NCBI RefSeq assembly: GCF_005771405.1
Contig: NZ_VAUA01000011.1
Span: 156,353 to 220,352, forward strand
Direction of reading: 5' to 3'
DNA from: Parasedimentitalea maritima
Lineage (GTDB): Bacteria > Pseudomonadota > Alphaproteobacteria > Rhodobacterales > Rhodobacteraceae
DNA: 64,000 nucleotides
In this document: positions 17,963-27,799 of the stretch, one piece after another
How the letters are laid out: every line of letters starts with the position of its first letter
Position numbering within the stretch: the first letter of the stretch is position 1
Notes under the pieces: generated by a model
Database searches by the model: none
What the model was told of the DNA's origin: nothing
The model's input: the letters and a program-made list of their open reading frames with translations, nothing else
Position numbers and translations under genes: made by a program

Positions 17963-19291
17963 ATGTCTGAACAATCGAAAAGCGCCGCATTGTATGACCG
18001 CGCCAAGCAGGTCATGCCCGGTGGCTGTAGCCGCAACACAATACTGCGCAAACCGCATCCGATCTACGCCGCCAAGGGCAAAGGCTGCTTTGTCACTGAC
18101 ATCGAAGGCGTCAAGCGTATCGACTTTGCCAATAACGTCGCCTCGCTGATCCACGGCCACGCCCACCCGCGCATTGTGCAGGCGGTGAACGCGCAACTGG
18201 CGAATGGCTCCGCCTTTACGCTCGGGACCGAAATTGAGGTCAGCTATGCTGAACAGATGGTGGCCCGCAGCCCGAATTTTGAAAAAATTCGCTTTGTGAA
18301 TTCCGGCACCGAAGCGGTGATGAGTTGCATCAAGGCAGCCCGCGCCTACACCGGACGCGCCAAAATCGCCAAGGTCGAAGGCTCCTATCACGGACTTTAT
18401 GATTATGCCGAGGTCAGCCAGACTGCCAAGCCAGCCAGTTGGGGTGCCGCTGACGCGCCCAACAGCGTGCCAGTCGCCAAGGGCACGCCGCAATCTGCGC
18501 TTGATGATGTAGTTGTCATTCCGTTCAACGACTCAGAGCGAGCGATTGCTATTTTGGACGCGCACAAGACAGAGATCGCTGGCATCGTGATTGATCTGCT
18601 GCCCCACCGGATTGGCGTCATCCCTGCGCAACCCGCCTTTGTCGAGGCTTTGCGCAATTGGGCAACCGCCAATGGAGTACTGATGATCATCGACGAAGTG
18701 ATCACTTTCCGCACCAATTTTGGCGGCGCTCAGGAAAGCTACAACATCAAATCCGACCTTACCGCGATGGGTAAGATGATTGGTGGTGGTTTCCCGGTTG
18801 GAGCCATCGCTGGTCGTGCAGATGTGATGGATGTGATGGACCCAACAAACGGCCCAGCGGCCTTTCCACACTACGGGACATTTAACGCCAACCCGATCAC
18901 CATGACCGCTGGATCAGTTACGATGGGGATGTTCGATCAATCCGCCGTAACCAACTTAAATGCGCTGGCGGACAAAGCCCGCGCCGCTCTGGCAGAGGCC
19001 ATTCGCATTGCAGATGTCCCGGCCTGCGTAACCGGGCGCGGATCAATGTTCCGTATCCACATGAAAGAACAGGCGCCAACAACCTACCGCAACGCCTTTG
19101 TTGGGCCCGACGAGCAAGCCTGCATCAGTGCGTTGCTGGATCACATGTTCGATAACGGGCTGATCATGATCGAGACCTGCTCGGGGCTATTATCGACCGC
19201 AATGACCCAAGCTGAAATCGATCAATTGGCGGATACCGTCCTGAACGGTCTTCGCAAAATCAAACCACTTCTTTTGGCAACCGCGGCCTAA
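17963..19291 (+). CDS. class III aminotransferase (glutamate-1-semialdehyde aminomutase-like)
   Basis: A 442-residue PLP enzyme beginning two bases after the ferredoxin stop. MPGGCSRNT and NPITMTAGSVTMGMF resemble HemL-type proteins; FVNSGTEAVMSCIKAARAYT is the PLP phosphate/ring region, IIDEVITF the Asp that pairs with the pyridine nitrogen, and AMGKMIGGGFPVG carries the Schiff-base lysine K271. True HemL is usually found in haem synthesis and is distant from amino-acid operons, so this is more likely a catabolic omega-amino-acid transaminase or aminomutase acting on the product of the KamA-like enzyme. The ALDH7 gene 43 bp downstream would oxidise the resulting semialdehyde. Confidence 0.85.
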   Translation: MSEQSKSAALYDRAKQVMPGGCSRNTILRKPHPIYAAKGKGCFVTDIEGVKRIDFANNVASLIHGHAHPRIVQAVNAQLANGSAFTLGTEIEVSYAEQMVARSPNFEKIRFVNSGTEAVMSCIKAARAYTGRAKIAKVEGSYHGLYDYAEVSQTAKPASWGAADAPNSVPVAKGTPQSALDDVVVIPFNDSERAIAILDAHKTEIAGIVIDLLPHRIGVIPAQPAFVEALRNWATANGVLMIIDEVITFRTNFGGAQESYNIKSDLTAMGKMIGGGFPVGAIAGRADVMDVMDPTNGPAAFPHYGTFNANPITMTAGSVTMGMFDQSAVTNLNALADKARAALAEAIRIADVPACVTGRGSMFRIHMKEQAPTTYRNAFVGPDEQACISALLDHMFDNGLIMIETCSGLLSTAMTQAEIDQLADTVLNGLRKIKPLLLATAA

Positions 19292-19334
19292 CCACCCAGC
19301 ACGCCACCTCAAAGTAACAAAAAGGGTAGAAAAA

Positions 19335-20861
19335 ATGACCGTACAAGACACAATCACCTCAAGCCATCAGGACATCATCTCGGCTTGTCAGTTGAGCCCC
19401 GAAGAGACAACTGGCGGCGCGCTGGCCGTAACCACACCTGTTGATGGCAGCGTCATCGCAAACGTTCACGTCCATTCTGTTGAAGATGCAGACGCAATGA
19501 TCGCCAAAGGCGTTGAAGCGTTTAAAGCCTGGCGCAAGGTCCCTGCCCCGCGTCGCGGCGAACTGGTCCGCTTGCTGGGTGAAGAACTGCGCGCCGAGAA
19601 AGAAAACCTTGGTCGTCTGGTGACTTTGGAATGCGGCAAGATCTACCAAGAAGGTCTGGGCGAAGTTCAGGAAATGATCGACATCTGTGACTTCGCCGTT
19701 GGCTTGTCACGCCAGTTGTATGGTCTGACCATCGCATCCGAGCGCCCCGGTCACACCATGCGTGAAACTTGGCATCCAAGCGGCATTTGCGGCATTATCA
19801 CCGCCTTCAACTTCCCCGTCGCCCCATGGTGCTGGAACGCTGCATTGGCTCTGGTCTGTGGTGATCCGGTTATCGCCAAGCCATCTGAGAAGACCCCACT
19901 GACCCAATTGGCCGTCCAGAAAATCTGTGACCGTGCGATGGCTAAGTTCGGCTCAGATGCGCCAGAAGGCCTGATCCAGTCCCTGATCGGTGAGCGTGAA
20001 GTAGGACAGGCTCTGACAGCTTCCAAAGATGTTGCCATCATCTCAGCAACCGGCTCTGTTCCAATGGGCAAGGCCGTTGCTGCGGACATGTCCAAACGTC
20101 TGGGCAAAACCATTCTGGAGCTGGGCGGCAACAACGCGATGATCGTTGCGCCGTCTGCTGACCTCGACATGGCCCTTCGCGCCATCGTGTTCTCGGCTGT
20201 TGGTACCGCTGGTCAGCGCTGCACCTCGCTGCGCCGCTTGGTTGTACACGAAGACATCTATGACGACCTGATGCCGCGCCTGATCAAAGTCTATGCTGGC
20301 CTTAAGGTTGGCAGCCCACTGGCACCCACAACTCTGGTTGGCCCGCTAATCGACCAGGGTTCCATGAACCAGATGAACAAAGCGCTTGAACAGGCCAAGG
20401 TTGAAGGCGGCAAAGTTCACGGTGGCGGTCAGACATTGACCGCAGACTATCCAGAAGCGGCCTACGTTTCACCTGCGATTGTTGAGATGCCTGCGCAATC
20501 CGCGATCATGCACACTGAAACCTTCGCGCCAATCCTGTATGCAGTGAAATACTCCGATCTGGACGACGCTATCGCACTGCAAAATGCGGTCCCTCAAGGC
20601 CTGTCCTCCTGCATCTTCTCGACTGACGTTCGAGAAACAGAAGAGTTCCTGTCGGCGGTTGGCTCTGACTGTGGCATTGCCAACGTCAACATTGGCCCCT
20701 CAGGTGCTGAAATCGGTGGTGCGTTCGGTGGTGAAAAGGAAACCGGCGGCGGTCGTGAAAGTGGATCTGACGCGTGGAAATCCTACATGCGCCGTCAAAC
20801 AAGCACCGTGAATTATTCCCGCGAGCTGCCTTTGGCTCAAGGGATCGTGTTTGATATCTAA
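19335..20861 (+). CDS. ALDH7-family semialdehyde dehydrogenase
   Basis: A 508-residue NAD(P)-dependent aldehyde dehydrogenase. The catalytic Cys lies in TAGQRCTSLRRL, the general-base Glu in KTILELGGNN, and the NAD-binding region includes ITAFNFPVAPWCWN and SATGSVPMGK. The C-terminal EKETGGGRESGSDAWKSYMR is the hallmark of ALDH7 (antiquitin/AmaB), whose known substrate is alpha-aminoadipate semialdehyde or its cyclic form, from lysine breakdown. Here it follows an aminotransferase and an aminomutase, so its substrate may be that compound or the beta-amino isomer. It closes the operon at a strong terminator. Confidence 0.92.
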   Translation: MTVQDTITSSHQDIISACQLSPEETTGGALAVTTPVDGSVIANVHVHSVEDADAMIAKGVEAFKAWRKVPAPRRGELVRLLGEELRAEKENLGRLVTLECGKIYQEGLGEVQEMIDICDFAVGLSRQLYGLTIASERPGHTMRETWHPSGICGIITAFNFPVAPWCWNAALALVCGDPVIAKPSEKTPLTQLAVQKICDRAMAKFGSDAPEGLIQSLIGEREVGQALTASKDVAIISATGSVPMGKAVAADMSKRLGKTILELGGNNAMIVAPSADLDMALRAIVFSAVGTAGQRCTSLRRLVVHEDIYDDLMPRLIKVYAGLKVGSPLAPTTLVGPLIDQGSMNQMNKALEQAKVEGGKVHGGGQTLTADYPEAAYVSPAIVEMPAQSAIMHTETFAPILYAVKYSDLDDAIALQNAVPQGLSSCIFSTDVRETEEFLSAVGSDCGIANVNIGPSGAEIGGAFGGEKETGGGRESGSDAWKSYMRRQTSTVNYSRELPLAQGIVFDI

Positions 20862-20864
20862 ATA

Positions 20865-20909
20865 AAACTCAGGGCCGGGAGACCACTTTGGGCTCCCGGC
20901 CCTGAGTTT
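20865..20909. terminator. strong terminator, 17-bp perfect stem
   Basis: A 17-bp perfect inverted repeat: 20865-20881 (AAACTCAGGGCCGGGAG) pairs with 20893-20909 around an 11-base loop. With A-rich and T-rich flanks it can act on both strands. It ends the aminomutase-ALDH7 operon 4 bp after the stop codon. Confidence 0.93.
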
Positions 20910-21035
20910 CAGTTGGTAATCCACCGCACTTCATGGGTGGTTTTGAAATTGGCTCATGTAAATAAGACAGTTTCCAGTGCACAACAGACAACAATACTGT
21001 TGCTGCAACGAGTTAGTCTGCATATTCATTGTTCA

Positions 21036-23093
21036 ATGGCCAAGCAGACGAGGACCGTTTTGAACCGTGCAGCATTGAAGCCCCATCACCTATTTCTCTT
21101 TATTATCGTTTTCCTTTGGCTCAGCCCATTTGCGCAAGCTGAAGACAGCCTTCCCAAGCCCCCAGAGTACGTAGGCTCTGAAACCTGTACGTCCTGTCAT
21201 GCAGAGGCGGCTGAAGATTGGAAGGGCTCGCATCATGCCCTTGCTTGGACCGCCCCCAGCGATGAAACAGTTGTTGGTCTCTTCGATGGCAGGTCTTTTT
21301 CACATCAGGGCACCACCTCTCGGTTTTCCAAAGAAGATGGGCGGTTTTTAATCGACACAAGCGATGTCAAAGGCGGACCACAGCAATACGAAGTTGTTGG
21401 TGTAGCTGGGATCGAACCGCTTCAGCAGTACATCGTTGAAACTGAACCTGGGCGCCTGCAATCCTTTGATGTGGTATGGGATGTGGAGCAGAACCGCTGG
21501 TTTCATCTCTATCCTGATCAGGAACTTACAGCTGATGATGGGCTGCATTGGAGTGGTCCATATAAGAATTGGAATGCCCGCTGTGCAGAATGCCACGCCA
21601 CCGGGTTTGAAAAGAATTACGACCCCAAAACCGAGATGTATCAAAGTCGACAAGTAGAGATCGGCGTTGGGTGTGAAGCTTGTCATGGCCCGGCCCAGGC
21701 GCATGTTGAGTGGGCGGAAACAGGGGTGCCTGTGGATGTGACCAAATGGGCAGGAACCAATGATATTGGGTTGCTGATCAATTTGCCTTCGGATGACTCT
21801 GCTGAGGCTGAATTACGTGGATATTTGGCCGGAACGCAGCAGCGGCTTAGCCGGTTAAGCCAAACAGAAACACAGATCCAGCAATGTGCCGGGTGCCACT
21901 CGCGCCGTGAACCGTTTGAAGGTGGTAACCCGCTCCCCGGCACGCCGTTTCACGATGCCTATCGACTAAGCAACCTCCGGGAAGGTCTGTATCACCCGGA
22001 CGGGCAGATTGAGGATGAGGTCTATGCTTATGGGTCGTTCCTGCAATCCAAGATGTATGCCAATGGCGTCACCTGTACCAATTGCCACAACCCCCATACC
22101 GCCGAGGTAAAGCTGGAAGGGAATGCCCTATGTGGGCAATGTCATTCGCCAGCCGGAAACCCGGATTTTCCGAGCCTTGCATTGAAAGAATACGACGATC
22201 CCTCGCATACGTTTCATGCCGAAGGCAGCACCGGTGCCGAATGCAAAAGCTGCCACATGATTGAGCGCACCTATATGGGCGTTGATGGTCGCCGCGATCA
22301 TTCATTCCGTATCCCACGTCCAGATCTGAGCCTGCAAACACAGGCTCCGAATGCCTGCAATGACTGCCACGACGATCAGACCTACGGTTGGGCAGCGGAT
22401 GCGGTTGCCAGTTGGTATCCAAATAGCGCCAAACGCGGACCGCATTTTTCGCAAATTCTGGCTAAGGGTCGCAACGACCTGCGTGGTCAGGGCGAGGCGT
22501 TAGTTGGTTTGGCAGAATATGATGCATTGCCCGCCATCGTGCGAGCCACCGCGTTGGATATGCTTGTGCCGCTGACCAATCCGGCGTTGGCGACAAGACT
22601 GGAGCCGCTGTTGTCCAACCCCGAACCGTTGATCCGGGTTGCAGCCATTTCCATTCAGCGCGGCGCCCCCGAGACGGAACGATCAGCCCGCCTTGTTGGC
22701 CTGTTGGGGGATCCAGTAAAGGCCGTGCGTATTGCTGCAGCGCGTGGTTTTTTGGGGATGCGGATTGCCTATATGCCCGAGAAGATGAACCAGGATCTGA
22801 ATGTTGCAATGGGCGAATGGCAGACGTCACTGGCAGCCAAGGCGGATTTCCCCGAGGCGCAGCTGGTGCTGGCTGGCATTGGGCTGACCACGCGGCGGAT
22901 GGATGTTGCGTTGAATGCCTTTGGCGAGGCTGTGGAAATGGATCCGCAATTGACCCAGGCCTGGGTCATGATGATCCGCATTCATGATGCGTTGGGTGAT
23001 CGGCAGGCGGCGATTGAAACAGTTCACAACGCTTTGGAAAAGAACCCGAATGATGTGCAACTCAACCTGATGCGGGCCGATATCGGCGGATAA
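21036..23093 (+). CDS. octahaem c-type cytochrome with TPR/HEAT-like C-terminus
   Basis: A 685-residue protein from ATG 21036; the open frame extends upstream to 20913 but the signal peptide begins shortly after this ATG. A hydrophobic segment (HLFLFIIVFLWLSPFAQA) is a signal peptide. Eight CxxCH haem motifs are visible: CTSCH, CAECH, CEACH, CAGCH, CTNCH, CGQCH, CKSCH and CNDCH, all in residues about 50-450. The last 230 residues are helical HEAT/TPR-like repeats. The layout resembles cytochrome c-554-type multihaem proteins, which act as periplasmic electron carriers or reductases. No ribosome site is evident. It stands upstream of a sulfatase and a MoxR/Bat operon in the same direction. Confidence 0.87.
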   Translation: MAKQTRTVLNRAALKPHHLFLFIIVFLWLSPFAQAEDSLPKPPEYVGSETCTSCHAEAAEDWKGSHHALAWTAPSDETVVGLFDGRSFSHQGTTSRFSKEDGRFLIDTSDVKGGPQQYEVVGVAGIEPLQQYIVETEPGRLQSFDVVWDVEQNRWFHLYPDQELTADDGLHWSGPYKNWNARCAECHATGFEKNYDPKTEMYQSRQVEIGVGCEACHGPAQAHVEWAETGVPVDVTKWAGTNDIGLLINLPSDDSAEAELRGYLAGTQQRLSRLSQTETQIQQCAGCHSRREPFEGGNPLPGTPFHDAYRLSNLREGLYHPDGQIEDEVYAYGSFLQSKMYANGVTCTNCHNPHTAEVKLEGNALCGQCHSPAGNPDFPSLALKEYDDPSHTFHAEGSTGAECKSCHMIERTYMGVDGRRDHSFRIPRPDLSLQTQAPNACNDCHDDQTYGWAADAVASWYPNSAKRGPHFSQILAKGRNDLRGQGEALVGLAEYDALPAIVRATALDMLVPLTNPALATRLEPLLSNPEPLIRVAAISIQRGAPETERSARLVGLLGDPVKAVRIAAARGFLGMRIAYMPEKMNQDLNVAMGEWQTSLAAKADFPEAQLVLAGIGLTTRRMDVALNAFGEAVEMDPQLTQAWVMMIRIHDALGDRQAAIETVHNALEKNPNDVQLNLMRADIGG

Positions 23094-23329
23094 CCTGCTG
23101 GCATCAACGTCACCAAAAAAACTCCTAGACCCGAGGACCATGGAATGCTTATGTTGGGTTTGGTGGAAGGTGAGCTTTAATATTCATCCAGCAATTGCAA
23201 TGTGTTGGTGATTTTGGATGAAGTGTATCCGGTTTGATTAAACATAGCTGACCTAATTCTTACGATTAATCGCTGTCCGCACGACTTGTGTTGGCAATTG
23301 CGCAAAAACCCAATTTTAGGGAGTTGAAA

Positions 23330-24916
23330 ATGATCAAAGACATTCGTGACAAAGGGACCGGCCTTTTACTGGGCATAGGCGCGTTGACGGCTGTGGCAGC
23401 TTTGGCAGCAGCCCCGGCAATGGCGCAGGATAAGCCAAACATTCTGGTAATCTGGGGCGATGATATCGGCCAGTCCAACATCTCAGCCTACACAATGGGG
23501 CTGATGGGATACCGGACACCCAGTATCGACAGAATTGCTGCCGAAGGCATGATCTTTACCGACTACTATGGTGAGCAGTCCTGCACGGCCGGCCGTTCGT
23601 CGTACATCATGGGCCAAAGTGTGTTCCGTACCGGCCTGTCCAAGGTTGGCCTTCCCGGCGCCAAAGAGGGCATGCGGGTTGAAGATCCGACCATTGCGGG
23701 CCTGCTAAAGGCCGAAGGGTATGTGACGGGTCAGTTTGGTAAGAACCACCTTGGCGATCTGGATGAAATGCTGCCAACCAATCACGGCTTTGATGAGTTT
23801 TTTGGCAATCTGTACCACCTGAACGCAGAAGAAGAGCCCGAGAACGAAGACTATCCTACTGACGTGGTTCTGGCCGACGGACGCACCTTCCGCGAAGCCT
23901 TTGGGCCACGCGGCGTGATCCGCTCCGCCGCGGACGGCACCGTTGAAGACACCGGCCCACTGACCAAGAAGCGCATGGAAACTGTGGATGATGAAACCGT
24001 CGCCGCGGCGCTGGATTTCATGCAGCGCGCGGTTGATCAGGAAAAACCGTTTTATGTCTGGTGGAACGGCACACGGATGCACTTCCGTACCCACGTAAAG
24101 GACGAGCTGCGCGGCATTTCCGGTCAGGATGAATATTCTGATGGCATGGTAGAACACGACATGCATGTTGGTCAGTTGCTGGACAAAGTGGACGAGCTGG
24201 GCATCGCCGATAATACCATCGTGCATTATTCGACCGACAACGGCGTGCACATGAACACTTGGCCGGATGCGGGAATGACCCCATTCTTTGGTGAGAAAAA
24301 CACCAACTGGGAAGGTGGCTGGCGGGTGCCGTCGATTGTGCGCTGGCCCGGAAAAATCGAAGCCGGTTCCGTTAGCAATGAAATCATGCACCACATGGAC
24401 TGGTTGCCGACCTTTATGGCGGCTGCGGGCAACCCCGACATCAAGGCTCAGCTGAAAGAAGGCGGAGTTCAGGCTATTGGTCGTGAGTACAACGTTCATT
24501 TGGACGGCTACAATTTCTTGCCAGTTTTGACCGGAGAGCAAGAAGAGGGACCGCGCAAAGAGATTTTCTACTTCTCGGACGACGGAGACCTGACAGCACT
24601 GCGCTATGAAGACTGGAAGATGATTTTCCTGGAGCAAAAAGCCTACACCACCTTGCGTGCTTGGGTTGAACCCTGGACCGAATTGCGTGTTCCGCTGATC
24701 TTTAACCTGCGTCGCGACCCATATGAGCGCGCATATCGGACGTCCAATACATATTGGGATTGGGTGATTGATCGCGTCTATCTGCTGGTACCTGCGCAGG
24801 CTTATGTGGGTCAGTTCCTTGCGACATTCGAAGAATTCCCACCTCGCCAAAAAGCGGCCTCTTTCTCACTGTCGCAAGTGATGGAGAAAATGACCTCCAA
24901 TCTGGGCAGCAACTAA
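23330..24916 (+). CDS. secreted sulfatase (formylglycine-dependent type)
   Basis: A 528-residue protein; ATG 23330 follows AGGGAG with six-base spacing. A Sec signal ends near ALAAAPAMAQ. The metal-binding start is ILVIWGDDIGQSN, and the sulfatase signature C85-T-A-G-R89 (EQSCTAGRSSYIMGQ) gives the cysteine that becomes formylglycine. KNHLGD and HYSTDNGVHMNTWPDAGMTP supply further active-site residues. It would remove sulfate esters in the periplasm or outside the cell. Maturation needs a formylglycine-generating or anaerobic sulfatase-maturing enzyme, neither of which is in the window. The neighbouring octahaem cytochrome and phosphatase-type enzyme suggest a joint function. Confidence 0.92.
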   Translation: MIKDIRDKGTGLLLGIGALTAVAALAAAPAMAQDKPNILVIWGDDIGQSNISAYTMGLMGYRTPSIDRIAAEGMIFTDYYGEQSCTAGRSSYIMGQSVFRTGLSKVGLPGAKEGMRVEDPTIAGLLKAEGYVTGQFGKNHLGDLDEMLPTNHGFDEFFGNLYHLNAEEEPENEDYPTDVVLADGRTFREAFGPRGVIRSAADGTVEDTGPLTKKRMETVDDETVAAALDFMQRAVDQEKPFYVWWNGTRMHFRTHVKDELRGISGQDEYSDGMVEHDMHVGQLLDKVDELGIADNTIVHYSTDNGVHMNTWPDAGMTPFFGEKNTNWEGGWRVPSIVRWPGKIEAGSVSNEIMHHMDWLPTFMAAAGNPDIKAQLKEGGVQAIGREYNVHLDGYNFLPVLTGEQEEGPRKEIFYFSDDGDLTALRYEDWKMIFLEQKAYTTLRAWVEPWTELRVPLIFNLRRDPYERAYRTSNTYWDWVIDRVYLLVPAQAYVGQFLATFEEFPPRQKAASFSLSQVMEKMTSNLGSN

Positions 24917-24922
24917 ACCACG

Positions 24923-24977
24923 GTGTCCCCAATTGCTTGGGGGCACTTACGGCGCCGGGGGATCTTTCATCGGCGCC
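24923..24977 (+). terminator. hairpin(s) after the sulfatase gene
   Basis: GTGTCCCC at 24923-24930 pairs with GGGGGCAC at 24939-24946 (one G-T pair). A second element follows: GGCGCC at 24951-24956 and again at 24972-24977, forming a 6-bp stem with a TTTCAT-containing loop and ATTTCATTT after it. Either may attenuate read-through into the phosphatase gene. Confidence 0.6.
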
Positions 24978-25056
24978 ATTTCATTTATCAGTTTTAAGCG
25001 CGACAGTTTCAGTCCCCCTTGGCGTGGGTCTTTCGCCGCACATAAAGAGGTTTTCT

Positions 25057-26757
25057 ATGCTGCAACAGTCTGTGAAATTCTATTCGGCCTTGATTGCTGC
25101 GGGCCTTGCGATGCCGACTGCCGGAACCGCCCAAACCACCTCTTCCCCGCCACGTTTGGTCTTACAAATTACCGTTGATCAACTGCGCGCCGATCTTATT
25201 GCACGATATTCTCAGGGATATGGTGACGGCGGTTTTAACTACCTCCTGCGCAATGGTGCTGTGTATCAGAACGCCCATCACCGTCACGCCAATACCGAAA
25301 CCATTGTTGGCCATACCACACTGGCCACCGGCGCAGACCCTGCGATTCATGGCATGGTGGCCAATCTTTGGTATGACCGCAAAGCGGGACGGCAGTACTA
25401 CAATGTGCAGGACGAAGAATTCCCGCTACTGGGCGCGCATGGTGTGGACCAAGACGACGAGATTGACCCAACCCAACGGGCGGCTACGACAGATGGACGA
25501 TCGCCACGCGCGATTTTGACCACGACCGTTTCCGATGAAATCGCTGATTTCTTTGGCCCGGATGCCAAGGTGTTTGGTGTCTCGGTCAAAGATCGTGGTG
25601 CCATTTCAATGGCGGGCCATGCCGGGACAGCCTATTGGTTTTCCAAGTCCGAAGGGCGGTTTGTCACCAGCACCTATTATCGCGATGCCTATCCAGACTG
25701 GGTAGGGGCCTGGCAGGATAAGGGATTGGTTGAATCCTATGCTGGCACACAATGGACACTGTCCCAACCAGCTGAGACCTACCGATTTGCCGAGCTTGAT
25801 GATCAGCCCTGGGAAACGGATCTACCTGGATGGGGAACTGTGTTCCCTCATGAATACGGCCCAGCGGACAATCCGTATTTCACCACGTTTCTAACCCTTA
25901 GCCCAGCCGGCGATGCACTGACTGTGGATTTCGCCAAAACCCTGATTGATGTCGAACAGGTCGGCGCGGATGAGGTCACCGATTATCTATCAATCAGCCT
26001 GTCATCGACGGATTACGTCGGCCATATTTTTGGCCCCTCAAGCCTGGAGTCTGAGGACAATCTAAAGCAGTTGGATGGGCAGCTTGCTGACCTACTTTCC
26101 TACGTCGATGCGCGGGTTGGGTTACGCAATACGTTGGTTATCTTATCCGCGGATCATGGCGGAGCCGAAAACCCCGGGTACCTGGAAACATTGGGGATTG
26201 AGGCGCAGATGTTCAGCTTTGATAGCCTTGATACAACACCGGGTGCGCAGCGTTTGAAGGATGCATTTGGGGTTGGCCGAGAGCTGATCCAGAATTTCTC
26301 GGCGCCCTATGTCTATCTTGATCAAACGCTAATTGCAGAACGGGGATTGGACGCAGATGAGGTGGAGCGCGCGGTGGCGCAAGAGCTTCAGCAACTACCC
26401 GGTATTGCCTTTGCCGTTTCAAGTTCTGCCCTGCGGCGTGGACAGGTGGCGGACACGTCGATCAGCCAATCGGTGCTGCGCAATTTTCACCCGGATAGAT
26501 CGGGCGACATCTATGTGGTGTTTGAACCGCATTGGTTCATTGGCGATCTGGATGGGCTAAGCGTTGCAGCGGCACATGGGTCTCCGTGGAGCTATGACAG
26601 TCATGTGCCGCTGATTTTTGCTGGGCCGGGCATCAAGGCAAAAACCGTGGTGCGCCGGGTTGAAACAGTCGACATTGCCCCGACAATCACCACTTATCTT
26701 GGCACCAAGCTGCCGTCTGGCGTATCCGGCGTGCCGCTTGTTGAAGTCTTCGAATAG
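25057..26757 (+). CDS. secreted alkaline phosphatase-superfamily enzyme (PafA-like)
   Basis: A 566-residue protein from ATG 25057, preceded by AAAGAGG. A Sec signal (about residues 1-25) is followed by LVLQITVDQLRADLIARYSQ with the first metal-binding Asp. HANTETIVGHTTLATG carries the nucleophilic threonine (T80 or T82) typical of PafA-like phosphatases and phosphodiesterases, and LSSTDYVGHIFGPSS, ILSADHGGAENPG and HGSPWSYDSHVPL provide the remaining Asp/His zinc ligands. The absence of a Cys/Ser-x-Pro/Ala-x-Arg signature argues against a sulfatase. It probably hydrolyses phosphate mono- or diesters in the periplasm. It sits between the sulfatase and the MoxR operon, 35 bp before moxR. Confidence 0.9.
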   Translation: MLQQSVKFYSALIAAGLAMPTAGTAQTTSSPPRLVLQITVDQLRADLIARYSQGYGDGGFNYLLRNGAVYQNAHHRHANTETIVGHTTLATGADPAIHGMVANLWYDRKAGRQYYNVQDEEFPLLGAHGVDQDDEIDPTQRAATTDGRSPRAILTTTVSDEIADFFGPDAKVFGVSVKDRGAISMAGHAGTAYWFSKSEGRFVTSTYYRDAYPDWVGAWQDKGLVESYAGTQWTLSQPAETYRFAELDDQPWETDLPGWGTVFPHEYGPADNPYFTTFLTLSPAGDALTVDFAKTLIDVEQVGADEVTDYLSISLSSTDYVGHIFGPSSLESEDNLKQLDGQLADLLSYVDARVGLRNTLVILSADHGGAENPGYLETLGIEAQMFSFDSLDTTPGAQRLKDAFGVGRELIQNFSAPYVYLDQTLIAERGLDADEVERAVAQELQQLPGIAFAVSSSALRRGQVADTSISQSVLRNFHPDRSGDIYVVFEPHWFIGDLDGLSVAAAHGSPWSYDSHVPLIFAGPGIKAKTVVRRVETVDIAPTITTYLGTKLPSGVSGVPLVEVFE

Positions 26758-26792
26758 TTCTGCAAAACACCACACCTTTGGCGAGGTTCTAG

Positions 26793-27785
26793 ATGAACGC
26801 ACATAACGATATTTTAGCCCTGCAAAACCGCATTGCCCAGTCGATCATTGGCCAAAAAGCGGTGGTTGAGAGTTTGGTTATTGGTGTTTTGGCCAATGGT
26901 AACCTACTGGTCGAGGGCTTGCCAGGTTTAGCCAAAACACGGGCGATCAAGGCTCTTGCGAAAAATCTGGATGCTCAGTTCTCGCGCATTCAGTTCACCC
27001 CGGATCTGTTGCCGTCGGATGTAACCGGAACCGAGGTTTATACCCAGACCGCCGAGGGTGGCAGCTTTCGGTTTGATCCGGGTCCTATCTTTGCCAACAT
27101 TGTGTTGGCGGATGAAATCAACCGCGCCCCGGCCAAGGTGCAGGCCGCCTTGCTAGAGGCGATGGAAGAGCGTCAGGTGACAGTCGCTGGCACTACCCAC
27201 AAAATGGAACCGCTGTTCACGGTGATGGCAACCCAGAACCCCATCGAACAGGAGGGCACCTATCCGCTGCCCGAGGCGCAGATGGATCGCTTTCTGATGC
27301 ACGTCAATATCACCTATCCACCGGTGGAAGATGAGGTTGAAGTGATCCGTTTGGTGCGAAGAGAAGAGATCGCCGCATTAGACGGCCGCAAAGGCAACAA
27401 GCCAAAGAAAGAAAAACCGCCTGCCATTTCACAAGAGGCGGTATTCACCGCGCGGGCGGAAATTGGTCAAATCCACGTCTCGGATGAAATGGATCGTTAT
27501 ATGGCAGATCTGGTGCAAGCGACCCGAACGCCCGGTGCTGTTAGTGATGATCTGGCGCGTTGGATTGAAATTGGCTCTAGCCCACGTGCGTCGCTGGCGC
27601 TGGATAAATGTAGCCGTGCCCATGCTTGGCTGCACCAGCGTGACTATGTTGATCCGCAGGATCTGCGCGCAGTGGTGCACAATGTGCTGCGCCACCGTTT
27701 GACGCTCAGTTTTGAGGCACAAGGCGATGGCAAGCAGCCTGATGACGTCGTGGATGAAATTATCAAGCTGGTGGCCCTGCCCTAA
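26793..27785 (+). CDS. MoxR-family AAA+ ATPase
   Basis: A 330-residue protein. Walker A is GLPGLAKTR (about residue 45), Walker B is IVLADEINRAP, sensor 1 lies in MATQNPIEQEGTYPLPEAQM, and the C-terminal lid follows. This is the MRP subfamily, normally encoded with DUF58 and von Willebrand proteins, where it acts as a chaperone in metal-centre insertion, protein activation or envelope stress. It is the first gene of a tight six-gene set (27785 to 33096). Because the set directly follows an octahaem cytochrome, a sulfatase and a phosphatase, those are candidate clients. Confidence 0.95.
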   Translation: MNAHNDILALQNRIAQSIIGQKAVVESLVIGVLANGNLLVEGLPGLAKTRAIKALAKNLDAQFSRIQFTPDLLPSDVTGTEVYTQTAEGGSFRFDPGPIFANIVLADEINRAPAKVQAALLEAMEERQVTVAGTTHKMEPLFTVMATQNPIEQEGTYPLPEAQMDRFLMHVNITYPPVEDEVEVIRLVRREEIAALDGRKGNKPKKEKPPAISQEAVFTARAEIGQIHVSDEMDRYMADLVQATRTPGAVSDDLARWIEIGSSPRASLALDKCSRAHAWLHQRDYVDPQDLRAVVHNVLRHRLTLSFEAQGDGKQPDDVVDEIIKLVALP

Positions 27786-27799
27786 GAGACGAGGTCTGC

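Noticed and set aside
23705..24850. Long open frame of 381 codons on the minus strand
   Set aside because: It lies entirely antisense to the sulfatase, has no ribosome site, and its protein shows no family motif; the plus-strand frame has clear catalytic residues.
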